A stretch of DNA of 64,000 bases, taken from the NCBI GenBank assembly GCA_038380435.1, contig JAWZYU010000019.1, forward strand, positions 34,373,801-34,437,800, written 5' to 3'. Below are positions 7,351 through 18,430 of this stretch, in pieces. The stretch comes from Ryuthela nishihirai (lineage: Eukaryota > Arthropoda > Arachnida > Araneae > Heptathelidae). The notes below the pieces were generated by a model. The model was not told the DNA's origin, did not search any database, and worked only from the letters and a program-made list of their open reading frames with translations. A program made the position numbers and the translations under genes. Every line of letters begins with the position of its first letter. Within the stretch, counting starts at the first letter, position 1.

Positions 7351-10300
7351 CTTTGGAATGTTTGCACCACCCCACCGGGTTTGGGAACCCTTATATGCAT
7401 ATTTGTCTTCCACTTCTACCCAAGAAACAATAAGAAAGTAGCATTTTACGTGCACAAACACACCTTTCCTAGAACTGTAGTTAATGGCTGCCAGGAAATA
7501 AAACATATGATCATGTCTATTAAGATAATATAAAATAACTTAAGATTCAGTAAGGATTGTGGTAAGGAAACTTTGCTCGTATCGTTTTATAACGAAAAAG
7601 TCAAAGTATTTATTATTAAAAGATAACTCGAACAAAAAATAATCACCATATCGCAATTTAATGCTGATCACAATTTTAAAAAGTTATTAAATTACTTTAA
7701 AAACAATTATGTATCTTTTGAGGTAATAAAAGGCTATTTATATCAGCCTTTAGCAAATACTTATTGGAAACATTTTTTGGAAAAATAAATATAGAAATAA
7801 AAAATTTTGCAAAATTTTCTGGAATTTTAGGCTTGATATATGGTATATGAAATGGTATATGGTAAATAAAAGGGGAATATGGGGGAACTTTTAAGGGAGG
7901 ATATGAAGGGTGGGGCATAGTGGGATTGGTTAGCTCCTCTTAGCAAGTCATTCACCTGATATTCGAGGGAATAGTTTGAAATTTTCTGAAAACTTTTCAG
8001 TAACGGAAAGGTGGCATTGTTGAACTTATGTACATAAAAATTAAAAAAAATAATGGTACGGTTTAATTTTACTTGATGTAATATATCTTCTATATTCAAA
8101 AGTGAAAAGTGATGATACCTCCTGAAAAATTAAATTTGAAATTAATACAAAACTACGACGAGCAGAAATATTTTAAAAATAAAATTATAAAAAAACACAT
8201 TAAAATGGACTTGAGTGCTATAACCAGACAAGTATTTTGATTGAAATTCTTGTAAATAATTTTCGAATTATGTTATTATAAATAAAATCTGTTAAAATAA
8301 AAAATGATTGTAATGTGGTCCAATGCATCTGTTTTCTCAATAACATACTTTTTAATACTTCTTTTCTGAAGTTCCTAAAACTAATGATACGTTAATTATT
8401 TGTAGTAAAGATAGATTAATAAAAATAGTTCGGCAAATTTATTTTATACTAATTATTAATTTAATGAAATATGTGATAACGAATTTTAATAGTATATTTT
8501 AGAACAATAAGCAATACGAGACATTCGTGATATACAATTGTCTACTTTTTTAATTTATCAAATTTCACTTGAAGTTTACAAAAAAATAATTATTGCATCT
8601 TTTATTTAACTAGCTGCCTTTCAAAGGTTGATGATTTTTCCTTGTTTCTGCTATTTGCTTTCAGTCTCAATTTATTGTAGTCTTTCCATTAATATAACCT
8701 CCTCCTTTGCAAATTAACGTAGTGCGTAAACTATATACACACATCTTTAATACATACGGCTCCTAAGTCTTGATAAATGTTAATTACCATTTTAAAACTG
8801 CTCAATTCTGTTGGTAGCTTATCTGTTCATTACGTTACTAATAAATAATTTCTACAAAACAATATTTTTCCGAATGGAAATTTTTCCGCGGAATTACAGA
8901 CTTATAGACTAGCAGCAATATTTCCTAGGAGAATTATCTGCCCCTTATGTCTAATCTCACCATCAAAAAGCGAGAAAATGCCTAGAAAAACAAACATAAT
9001 CCCTAATTGTTAAAACCTTGATGTTGAATTATTAACAAAATCCCACACAGTACGTATAGTATCGCTCAGAAAACTCAATAATAAAGTTTAAACACCCACA
9101 ATCCTATGAAAACTTCAACAACAGATCTTAAGCCTAACCCATCTTGACTAGAGATCTAAGAGAAGTTCATAGACACCGGCAAATTGCAACCGAGGTCCCC
9201 GACTCACCTAGACGGCGCATTCCGAGCACCCACCACCCTCAACCTGCTTGCCACCGACGCTGTTAGGCTTACGGGCGACATTATAAGTAACAACTTGGCA
9301 AAATTACAAGCATCTTGCAGGCTTACCTGGATTTTGCTACGTTCGTCTCCCTCGTAAAATCCAATTAGTAGGAATGCGTACGAACTGCAACTGATGTACA
9401 CGTATTTCCAAACACACTTATGAAACGTCGCAGTCAACGCACTCAGTTAACTCAAACATGCACCTATTCTGTTTCCAATATAACCATCTCTCCCAGGCAA
9501 AGCCCTGAACACATTTGCTTACGGATCGCGTCGATTGCTACTGTGGCGCCATCTCGTATGGGATTTATGCTCTGATGTTGCATCTACTCTCTCATGAGAG
9601 CAAATGGTTGCGAAGTGAAATGAAAATTTCGACGTGAGATTTTTTCGAAAAATGAAGTCTAAGAATTGAACTTTTTTGCTCAATGACGTAGTTACGGAAA
9701 ACAGCTTTTTACGGAGTTCTTAGTTTCTTAATATCGCAATATTTGTGCTGATAAAGGTTAAATTTTCCATTTAAGTAAAGTTGCTATGTTATTTTGAAGT
9801 AATTCGCTAATTTTAGAAGATTTCGTCTACTGATACTAATACAAGATGGAAAGGTAGAAAGGTGAAAGGGGCCATTACCCATTGATTTTCGTTTCGATTT
9901 AAAAACCGAAGATCACATAAACATTTCATTTATTTCGCAAATTGAATTTAATATAAAAAAGAATATTAAAAGAGAAGGGGAAAATATTGAAATACTGATT
10001 TATAAGAATAATTAAAAAATAATATTGGAACTGTATTATCTCAGTTTAATTCAATTTTGTATTAGCAATAATGAAATAATTATAATTATTCGAATCAAGT
10101 TACAATATTTGCAAGAGGTGGTGACTAATGAAGTAACTAAGATCCAAATTTTGGAGAAGCATGCTGATTTCTTCAAGGAGTCGCAATTATCACATGTATT
10201 CAATGACTTTAATAGGCAGTGACTTACCAAAGAAGGATGGTGAATAACCCTTTAAGGAAGGAAGGATTATAATTCCTCCTTTCTTAATGACTTAAAGAAA

Positions 10301-10540
10301 GTATTTTTTTCTAAAGAAATCCCATAAAATCAAATATTTGAGTGGTTACTTTTTCCCTCCCCACCCTCAATTAGAACTCAATCATGTCAAATTACCCACA
10401 CAGCATTAGAAACGGGTACGCCTCTGTTATTAGGACCCATTGTTTCAGAAGTTTGTTTTAATTAAAGCAGATACTCCCCTACAGAAAGAGCGGTGACATG
10501 ACAGTTATATATTAAGTTTGTTCTGTTTTCTCATATAAAA
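7351..10540. other. AT-rich duplicated region, no assigned gene
   Basis: This is collinear with 52200-53705 plus 57319-59040, interrupted there by the RTE element. Small indels between the copies do not respect any reading frame. A GC-richer island at 9180-9600, repeated at about 57640-58080, contains a GGCGCCATCT motif and a minus-strand candidate splice donor near 9330. I see no protein I recognise. The site where the RTE element inserted in copy B is intact here at 8853-8860. Confidence 0.5.
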
Positions 10541-10670
10541 AAAAAAGGCAAAAAAAAACAGGGCACGGTTAAGAATTTTTTTGCTCACCTGCAATGTCCT
10601 CCCTTTTTGGATCTATGAAGACTGAGCCAGATGTAATGTCCTCTCTTTTCGGGGCCTTTTCTGGGCCAAA

Positions 10671-11425
10671 TGTCGTGGCCGCCGGAGGACGATGCGATTA
10701 GTACTTAGAGAACTTCACCCTCACTTCGGTGAAAAAACAGGTTCACGAGTTTTTAGGCCCGTGGCACTGTATGCCTGATGTTCGCCACGTTGAATGATGA
10801 ACAACAATAGTCCACTAATTAACTGCATGAGAGTTAGATAGGGACGACTTAGTTTATTTACAATTTATACACTCAAGTGCTGGAGATACGCTCAACTCCG
10901 TGGGCCTTTGCTGCCTTGCTGCTGCAAACATTAATAATGAGGTGGAGAATCGCACACTCTGCAAGTTCTCACTTTACAGACCTCAAACTCGGCGAAAGGA
11001 TAATCAACCTTTGCCTACACTGTGGTTCACTCCGAATCCACAAAACTATTATCAGATTCTCCAAGAATCTCGATACCCTCTTGGAATCACACCCTCCCTT
11101 CAAGGGTTACTTCAAGTAAGATGCGGTGTCCTTCTGACGCATATCAAAACGACTCCCTCATTCGAAAGCTCACACCAAACTGTTGTCTCAAAAATCCCAC
11201 CTAGCCTCCTCGCTGCCACTAGCGCCCTTGGCTAGTCATTTACGGCCATAAACAACTTCTGGGATCGATCTTGATGCAAGCAGCCCGCTTCCGACCCGAA
11301 AACAACAACAGTGAGTCACATCCCAGTGCACAAACACACTTAATACATAAAACTATATACAATAATAAATGTACAATAGATATGTATCAATAAATAAATA
11401 AACATAAAATTCGGGGGACATGACA
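10671..11425 (-). repeat. 755-bp LTR of a second LTR element (copy A)
   Basis: Bounded by tgtcgtgg and catgaca, this gives TGTC...GACA inverted ends. The copy B equivalent has exactly the same length (59166-59920). On the minus strand it carries an AATAAA signal (10853-10858). A purine tract, gaagaaggggcg on the minus strand (11426-11437), abuts its 5' end, as expected for a 3' LTR. The internal region would then lie at higher coordinates and could include the repeat-protein gene. No second full LTR is in the window, and I found no matching target duplications. Confidence 0.6.
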
Positions 11426-11505
11426 CGCCCCTTCTTCAAAGAGTTTTATCAGTTTTTATGTGACTTATGAAACTCATAGCCTTTTTGTCGCTCGAATTTT
11501 CGTTA
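11155..11505 (+). repeat. 351-bp tandem duplication, unit 1 (copy A only)
   Basis: Positions 11155-11505 are repeated directly at 11506-11856. The unit joins the distal part of the LTR to the adjoining internal sequence. Copy B has a single unit. A few bases (ccctc/cctc) are shared at the junction. Confidence 0.9.
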
Positions 11506-11856
11506 CCCTCATTCGAAAGCTCACACCAAACTGTTGTCTCAAAAATCCCACCTAGCCTCCTCGCTGCCACTAGCGCCCTTGGCTAGTCATTTACGGCCAT
11601 AAACAACTTCTGGGATCGATCTTGATGCAAGCAGCCCGCTTCCGACCCGAAAGCAACAACAGTGAGTCACATCCCAGTGCACAAACACACTTAATACATA
11701 AAACTATATACAATAATAAATGTACAATAGATATGTATCAATAAATAAATAAACATAAAATTCGGGGGACATGACACGCCCCTTCTTCAAAGAGTTTTAT
11801 CAGTTTTTATGAGACTTATGAAACTCATAGCCTTTTTGTCGCTCGAATTTTCGTTA
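11506..11856 (+). repeat. 351-bp tandem duplication, unit 2 (copy A only)
   Basis: This is the second unit of the direct duplication, nearly identical to the first. It duplicates the PPT-like sequence and part of the LTR, so the element here has an extra LTR end (to 11776). Confidence 0.9.
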
Positions 11857-11927
11857 CCTCGTCAAGGCAATTGACCAATGAATGTTCCCACTGGAAGGCT
11901 GTCCAGTTAATTAACTATAGTGTTCAA

Positions 11928-11991
11928 AACGTCTCTGTCACTCAGAAGTAAATTAACGTGAGTTAATTTACTTCTGAGTGACAGAGACGTT
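11928..11991. repeat. Perfect 30-bp inverted repeat with 4-base loop (copy A only)
   Basis: The arms are 11928-11957 and 11962-11991, perfectly complementary, with gtga between them. Copy B (about 60070-60110) has only the left arm, so the right arm was made by copying the left one in inverted orientation in lineage A. Confidence 0.92.
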
Positions 11992-12144
11992 TGCTTTCAG
12001 TGTTCACTGACGGGTGACCTTCCATCATTTCCATTTTTACACTCTTAAGTTGTCAGTTCTCCCATTTATTGCAAACTCTGAGCCATTACTAACACCCCAG
12101 AAGTTTCCCTAAAGACAGTGTGCTGTTGTATAGGCCCAATCCGA

Positions 12145-13449
12145 TCAATTACAGTGTTGCAATTTCGCCGGTATATAACCTTCGTTCGATGCTCTGTGTC
12201 GAAGCAATGACACATCCATAATACTTCCCTTTGTCTTCAGGGCATCTGGAAGTCTCTTACTTCCTGGATAATTACAGGCTATTGTATGCACCTTATGTCT
12301 CATTTTGCAATTCTTCCTTTTCATTATGAGGCCGCAAGTACAATTATCTTCAAACTCTATTGACAATTGTTTTGCTAGTCTTGCTCCCTCTTTAATATGC
12401 CTTCTATTCCTTCTCTCATTACATTTTATCGAGCTTCTATGTTTCTTATTCTGGCAAATTTCTTCCGTCCGTTCAACACAGACGGCAATCATATTCTCTT
12501 TACAAATACTTTCATTATCTTTGCTGATTACGGTACCACAATCAACCGCTCTACCGGATAAATCCTTATCTATACACATTTTAACCTCATCCTTCTGACA
12601 TTTAATTTTCTCGCTCTCTATATCATTACATATTTTGCTCTCAATCAAGCCACTAGGCTCTATATTTCTTTCTCTGAGATTATTATCATTTCTACCATCC
12701 TTCTCCGCAACAGGTATCTTACTCAATATTTTATATTTATCCTTCATAGAAATACTTTCTTCACTAAATTTAGCCACAGCCCTATTACATAAATCCTTGC
12801 TTAAATCTTCCTTCTCAGCCTTCTCACATTTAATTTTGCCACTTTCTACATTACTACTCGCTTTTCTCTGAATTAAATCATTAGGCTGTAATTCTCTTTC
12901 TTTGATAATAATATTCTCACTATCACCTTTTTCCTTATCAGATATCTTACAAAATATCGCACACTTATCATTTAGAGAAATATTCTCTTTACTACATTTA
13001 GCCTCATTTCTACTACATAACTCTTTGTTTAAATCTAACTTAATCTCGTCCTTCTGACATTTAATTTCCTCACTCTTCACATTATTATTTATTTCGCTCT
13101 TAACAAAATCACTAGTTTCTAAATATCTTTCTCTGACAGTAATATTCTTCCTATCACCTTTCTCCTCATCAGATACCTTACAAAATATCTCACACTTATT
13201 ATTCAGAGAAAAATTGTCTTTGCCAAATGTAGCCACATCTATACTACATAAATCCTTACTTATATCTATCTTAATCTCATCCTTCTGACATTTAGTTTTT
13301 TCACTCTTTATATTATCTACTCCGCTCTTAACGACATCACTAGATCTTACATATCTTTCTCTGATAATAATATTCTTCCTATCACTGATAATAGGAATAT
13401 AATATTTCTCTAGTGGCTCTTCACTAAGTTTAGAGTGAACTGACCTGAC
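12145..13449 (-). CDS. Lysine-rich protein with about 77-residue repeats (copy A), unrecognised
   Basis: The frame is open on the minus strand from about 13449 to 12145. The N-terminal two thirds consist of about four tandem repeats of roughly 77 residues. Each has a Cys-rich SLNxKCxIFCKxSDxEKGD-type start, an RERxxxxSD middle and an xKCQKDEIK-type end. The C-terminal part is basic and contains Cys-Thr-Cys-Gly. I do not recognise a family. Copy B has an ATG at 61564-61566 that would start the protein; here that codon reads AGG, so no clear start remains, although the frame stays open. The gene lies upstream of the 3' LTR-like sequence on the same strand, so it may be an accessory gene of that LTR element. 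Confidence 0.5.
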   Translation of the reverse strand, partial: VRSVHSKLSEEPLEKYYIPIISDRKNIIIRERYVRSSDVVKSGVDNIKSEKTKCQKDEIKIDISKDLCSIDVATFGKDNFSLNNKCEIFCKVSDEEKGDRKNITVRERYLETSDFVKSEINNNVKSEEIKCQKDEIKLDLNKELCSRNEAKCSKENISLNDKCAIFCKISDKEKGDSENIIIKERELQPNDLIQRKASSNVESGKIKCEKAEKEDLSKDLCNRAVAKFSEESISMKDKYKILSKIPVAEKDGRNDNNLRERNIEPSGLIESKICNDIESEKIKCQKDEVKMCIDKDLSGRAVDCGTVISKDNESICKENMIAVCVERTEEICQNKKHRSSIKCNERRNRRHIKEGARLAKQLSIEFEDNCTCGLIMKRKNCKMRHKVHTIACNYPGSKRLPDALKTKGSIMDVSLLRHRASNEGYIPAKLQHCN

Positions 13450-13885
13450 ATAGATCCAGCATTTTTAGTGAGATTTCCAACAACAATCTTACAGATAATG
13501 AGATGGCCCAAGAACGTTGTTCCAATATATATATTTTTTAGCTTGTTTTCCAAAAAAGCAATTTGTTGTTTTCATTTTGTTCTCTTTCTATCTGTCTGTC
13601 TCATCCATCTGTCTGTAAACATTCAACATTTTTTCGAGATCTATTAATAATTCTTTTTGTGTTAGGCAAGTATTGATGAAACATTAGGATTCATATTTTA
13701 CGAATCTCCCAATAGCTTTAATAGTCTAGCGGTGAAAGTTTGAAAATGCTAAAATTTTAAACATACATTTCAGGCAATCATTTACGATAGAAGTGAAAAA
13801 TTTTGGTAGTGGGATGCGATGGTTAGGAGTTTTTCTTTTGGCAACAACGATTTTTCCGATTATCTCCAGGGAAGTGGGAAAGATA
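13450..13885. other. Non-coding duplicated stretch
   Basis: This AT-rich stretch, shared with about 61567-62007, has short T-rich runs. I see nothing assignable. Confidence 0.35.
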
Positions 13886-14489
13886 GATATTAATGAAATA
13901 CATTGCCAAAATATTAGAGAATTTCCATGTTATATCAATGGAAATCTGATTTCGAAGCACCAACACTTTTCAAATATGCATTTAATGGAAATATGTGATT
14001 GAATATAAATTAAACATCATAATCGAATCTATTTAAATCTCGATATTCAACAATATTCGCTTAGTATTTAAAGAGTTATGGAAGCTGGAATATTTCACAA
14101 TAGTAAAAGAAAATAAGAATTTACTTCAAAAATTAGTTAAAATTTAAATAATAAGTATTGTGTCAAACCATTTAATAAAATATATTAGAAATATATTAAA
14201 ATATATTATATATTAAAAGTTTTCTTAATGATTATTTCAATATTAGACAATTATGAATGATTTTTAAAAAACAAGATAGCCTTTTGTTAAATATTCCAGC
14301 TTCATAACTTTGAATACTGAAACAATATTGTTGAAAATAGAGATTTAAACAAATTTGATTATGATCTGTAATTTTCCCAGTCATATTCTCGATTAAACTA
14401 CATATTTTAGAAGTTACAGACCTTCGAAGTTAGTTTCCCATTGATATAACATTTTTGAATAATTTAGTAAGGCAGTGCATATTAACAAT
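13886..14489. mobile_element. Foldback MITE, family F (copy A)
   Basis: The two halves are inverted copies of each other. The arm at about 13886-14100 pairs with about 14275-14489, sharing blocks such as agctggaatattt, caacaatatt and atgttatatcaatgg in opposite orientation. Related copies are at 18431-19137, 26598-27171, 40105-40347 (one arm) and 62008-62588. It has no coding capacity. It is a long-inverted-repeat MITE of unknown superfamily. Confidence 0.7.
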
Positions 14490-15178
14490 TTTTCTCTTCC
14501 TGATCTAATTATAAAAATTCCCTATGGGAGAGGGATGGAATGCATGCCCTCCAATTCTCCAGATTCAATGGTGGTCAATCTGACCCAATATTCAAATATT
14601 GAGAAAAGAAAACAACTCTTCTAATGAGAATAAAAATTCCTCCACAGAAGTCAGGATCAACGCGATAGCTGACGGCCAGGTTATCCTCGATATCTGCAAA
14701 CATCTGAAGACAACTCCTTTCATTGCACCAGCATATCCCACGCGGCAGAAGTAACCAAATTTCATCCTGCCACATTTGACGTTGATATCGGCAATGCACA
14801 TCCATTCGGGAACAGCGAAATTTGCTTGCTAATGGAATCAAGTTCTGTTGCTCGGAGGTTGCGATCGTCTACCTTGGATACTACACACTTCACCAAGACT
14901 TGTGAAAAGCAGCGTGAGACGATACACCTAGGCCATCCACCAGCACATGGAACAGAGATCAGCGAAACTTGCCACTGGCTATGACCCAGAAATCTTTAAT
15001 AGTAAAGAAAAAAAATTCGTGGAAAGCTCAGCTTGAAGAAGCCGAAGTTTCGAAATTTTTATCCTCTTCGGAGAACGGAAGTTTTCGATTACGACATTTT
15101 AAAACGAAAAGATTGAGCTGTTTTCCTTCTAAGAAGAGATGAGTGAAAGAGGTGAATTGCACCAGGTTGTATTGCTTT
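14490..15178. other. Duplicated region, unassigned
   Basis: Shared with about 62589-63249. Overlapping minus-strand frames at 14575-14841 stay open in both copies, but the two alternative frames are equally open and neither shows a known domain. Confidence 0.35.
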
Positions 15179-15525
15179 GCCTCTGAGTGATACGTTTTTG
15201 GCCTACATTGGGTCAGGTCGCAAGGACCCCGAGGTTCAGAGAAGGCTGGGGAAGGGGATCCAATAAAGAGGGGTTAAGAGACCAGTTAAGGCCATTCAGA
15301 GTGTTCTTTAATATGCACAAAGTATGGCTCTATTCTGCTGCCAAGGCTTAACGTCTCATCAGACGAACGGTATCCTTTTCAAGCCCATCGATATCCCCTT
15401 TCTCACACAGGGCAAGACGAGCATTAACGAAGAAAAATCTTCACTCAGACACAGTTGAGACTCCAACCTGGGAACTGCAGATTACGAGCCTGGCTCGCTA
15501 ACGACTAAGCTAACCCAGCTCGGTT
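15179..15525 (-). mobile_element. tRNA-derived SINE, family S1, minus strand
   Basis: The minus strand begins with a tRNA-like head: an A-box-like ttagcttagtcgttagcg and a degraded B box, ggttggagtc. It then carries the S1 body (gagacgttaagcc; cttctctgaacctcggggtcc) and tail (ctcagaggcaaag). It is paired head to head with another S1 copy at 15614. The same pair occurs in copy B. Confidence 0.75.
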
Positions 15526-15613
15526 GAAAAAGGGAAACAAAACTTGAATGATTCAACTATTAATTAATATGTGAATGAATCTCTTTCCAAGCACTAAAAC
15601 TTTCGTACATTTA

Positions 15614-15990
15614 CTAAAGCCCAGGTGCCAGGCTCGTAATCTGCAGTTCCCAGGTTCGAGTCCCAGCTAGGTGAGCGTTGAGATTTATCTCCGCAAAATT
15701 CCCTGTCCTGCCCACGGTCAGTAGGGGGACACCGATGGGCTTGGAAAAGTCGCCATCCATCGGATGGCACGTTAAGACGTGGCGCTGTGTGAGGGAGAAC
15801 CATACCCTGTGCACGTTAAAGAACATGCTGGGTGGCCTTGACGGGAGGCTACCATTTGTCTACCAACAGCTGTTCCAGTGGGTTCCCTCCTCCAACCTTC
15901 TGTGAGCCTTCGGGGTCATTGTAACCTGGCCATTTCGCTCGTGGTGTGCAAAAAAGTGACGCTCAGAGGTAAAACAACCCAAACCCAACT
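15614..15990 (+). mobile_element. tRNA-derived SINE, family S1
   Basis: The head has the B box ggttcgagtcc near 15652. The body contains gagatttatctccgcaaaa, ggcacgttaagacgtgg and a ctgttccagtgggt block, and the tail is ctcagaggtaaaacaaccc. It is nearly identical to the copy at 63702-64000. It is the best full-length S1 example in the window. Confidence 0.82.
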
Positions 15991-16700
15991 AAAGCCCATA
16001 CCCTTTTCCCTCAAGATTTAACATCGAACGTCAAAAGCAGAATTTTATTATTAATCTTTGCTTGCTCAGAAATGTGATTGTTCTTTTCATATCTCAAACC
16101 AGTCTAATAAAAAAACCACAACTATTTGAAATTTATGCAGTTATGTGAGTGCCAGAAAATTCTCTATCATCTCAATTAGTACGAAACAGTTTAAAAAAAT
16201 CTAATTTTATTCTACTTTAGAAACCTTTGCAGTGTTCAGCGACGCTGAGCTCAGATCCAAACGCTTAATGAAAGTTGCTCACAATAAACAAAGGACACCT
16301 CTTGGTATCGTGGAAGAAAATCCCCGTAATAATTCCCGGTGCAAAGTCCTCTTACAAACAACCTGCCATCCAACATCAACCTCGTTAGCCAGCCGAGTGC
16401 TGCTCATGTTAAGCCGAAAAGGAAAAGGATTGATAATTGTGACGAGATCGTAAAGACAGATTAAGTCGGGTTCACTCACTCTGTAAATCAAAATTAAGTT
16501 GCCATTCTGCTCCGTTTTTCGGCCGCCGAGCTCATTTGCTCTCTCGCTCTCAGGTGTTCGACGTAAGGTGTCACATGGCTCACGAACGAGGCACCGGATC
16601 TCCCGTAACTGTACGTGAATGACACATAGCACATCTGCGCAGCTCTCCTGCGCATCTCCGATGGCCAAATAAAAAAAAACTGTATATAGAAGGAATTAAC
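15991..16700. other. Spacer, unassigned
   Basis: This is beyond the region comparable with copy B. A GC-richer minus-strand frame (16279-16668) is open, but I recognise no domain in it. Confidence 0.3.
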
Positions 16701-16706
16701 TGACCA

Positions 16707-16800
16707 GACGGTGTAGTGGTTATAGCATGGAGATGAGATATCACTTCTCGACAGTTGGGATCCGAGTTAATATCCCAGGTTATGTGACTTGTGTGTCTAT
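16707..16800 (+). mobile_element. tRNA-like SINE head, degenerate
   Basis: The string ggtgtagtggttatagca resembles a tRNA A box, followed by a weak B-box-like gggatccgagtta. It resembles the 5' part of a tRNA-derived SINE or a tRNA pseudogene. The rest of the unit is not clear. Confidence 0.4.
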
Positions 16801-16904
16801 TTGTACGTCATTAACTAACAGTTAACAAATTGCAATGATTGTGATACTCTGGTATTCTAAAGCTATAGGTCCTAATGATTTTTACATATCCCGTGATTCC
16901 AAAG

Positions 16905-17115
16905 CTATGTATGGACTTGCCAGGTTCGAGTGCCTCCTGGGCCATTGCTGAGATTTATCTCCGCAAAACTCCCACCTTGCCCTGGGTCAGTAGGGGACAC
17001 CAATGGACTTGGAAACCCGCCGTCCATTGAATGGGACGTTAAACTGCGACTCCATGTATCCAAATAGACACATGTACAGACGGTATGGCCAACACCACCT
17101 AGAGGAGAAGGCCGT
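16905..17115 (+). mobile_element. S1 SINE fragment
   Basis: It contains the S1 B box (ccaggttcgagtg), gagatttatctccgcaaaact, the gtcagtaggggacacc block and gggacgttaaactg. It is truncated before the S1 tail. Confidence 0.7.
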
Positions 17116-17390
17116 ACCACTGATTTGTTCAGCATTACTAGACCGGACTGCCGGCAAAATAGATTGAGAGATAGCTTATCTTTGTTAATAGAACTTCCCA
17201 TTTAGTTTTTGAATATTCACTAATAAATCATTAAAATAATTTGTTTTCATATAATTAAAAAAAAATCCCACTTTTTTCTAATTTTTTTTTTAGAGATAAG
17301 TTTTTTTTGCTTTGATTAGTATTGATAAACCATTAATTACCGTTTCCGATTATACAGATAGCTTTAAATTATTATTTAGATAACAACACT

Positions 17391-17588
17391 CTCCGTCCCG
17401 TGGCCGAGTGGTTAGCGCGCTTGGTTACTGATCTACGGGACCTGGGTTCGAACCCCGGATAAGGCATGGATGTTCGTGTTGTTTTTCTGCTGAGGTCCTG
17501 CCATCCTCTCAGACCTTCTACTCTGGCATATAAACTGACAGGCTCCTGTCAGACCTCTGTGGCAAGCAGCTGCTTGAGGGGGTATTTA
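17391..17588 (+). mobile_element. tRNA-derived SINE, family S2
   Basis: The tRNA-like head has A box gtggccgagtggttagcgcg and B box gggttcgaaccccg. It is followed by an unrelated body ending in ctgtggcaagcagctgcttg. Other S2 copies lie at 18801-18961 (minus), 24817-25002 (plus) and a tail fragment at 25387-25421. The head resembles a tRNA of the Ser/Leu type. The shared downstream body shows it is a SINE and not a tRNA gene. Confidence 0.8.
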
Positions 17589-18430
17589 AATGTTCGGAAA
17601 TTTCAAAACTTTTAACGAATTTTGCTAACGATCGATTAATGTATTGAACAGCTACTAAATTTTCACTCTTAAAGGATTCTAGAAGTGCGAAATATATTTA
17701 GAAAAAAACTACTTGTTACAAAATACCACAGATATCTATTTTTTTCACAAATATGTATGTATATATATATGAGGTCGAAAACATTATTTAATGAAAACAG
17801 TATGTTTCAATATTGCATATGTTAAGAAAAACAACCAACAAATTCCTCATTAAAAAAATACTTTTATTTACAATATGAGAAAACAAATATATATAGGATA
17901 CACATTACAATGAAACAAATATTTCATTGTTTACTTTATTTTTAAGAAAATTGTGCAATTAAAACAGGAAAATTCACCAATCATAAGGGAGAATTTTTAA
18001 GCAATATGAAGGAACTTAATATTGTGCAATACTATTTAAATGGAAAAGAAAAATTTTATGATATTCCATTCATCCCAGTTGAACTCTTTTTTTTTAAGTA
18101 GTTTAATAATGAAAGCTGTTTTTAAAATGCATCACATGAATAAAAACTGTTTCTAGGACAACTATGACTTTTAAATAAAAAGAAAAGAAAAATTGCTTTC
18201 CCAAACTTTTTCACCCTAATGCATATTAAAACTAATTTCTTCACATAACATAGAAATTTTTATCCTTTTTGCTATCATAATAAACTTTAATAATGGAAAA
18301 AAAATTCTGAAGAAACATGAAAGCAACATCTAAATACATGTGGTCAAAAGGTTTGAACAGATTCAAAATACAACAGAAATATAAAATACAATGAGTATTA
18401 TACAATGTAAAGGTCACATTGAAATATCCA
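17589..18430. other. AT-rich spacer
   Basis: This stretch holds A+T-rich DNA with a short TA-rich tract near 17750-17770. I see no gene. Confidence 0.35.

Larger units (their letters stand above)
1..15917 (+). repeat. Copy A of a long direct segmental duplication
   Basis: Positions 1-15917 are collinear with 44038-64000 in the same orientation, running from an RTE/hAT remnant through to a SINE at the far end. The match is cut by both window edges, so the full extent is unknown. Corresponding blocks are 1-2793 with 44038-47040, 6984-7297 with about 47041-47357, about 7335-8860 with about 52197-53713, and about 8854-15917 with 57311-64000. By eye the copies differ by a few percent (not computed). 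A alone has the LTR retrotransposon, a 351-bp tandem duplication and a 30-bp-arm hairpin. It lacks the Polinton block and the RTE element of B. It may be a true duplication or two haplotypes joined in assembly. Confidence 0.9.

Noticed and set aside
14575..14841. Possible conserved gene open in both duplication copies
   Set aside because: Two overlapping frames are equally open in both copies, which are recent, so openness is not evidence of selection.
16279..16668. 129-residue minus-strand frame in a GC-richer stretch
   Set aside because: No domain recognised and no copy elsewhere in the window to test conservation; retained only as unassigned spacer.
17391..17465. tRNA gene (A box gtggccgagtgg, B box ggttcgaaccc)
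   Set aside because: The downstream 120 bp recur with the head at 18801 and 24817, which defines a SINE family, and the acceptor stem does not close convincingly.
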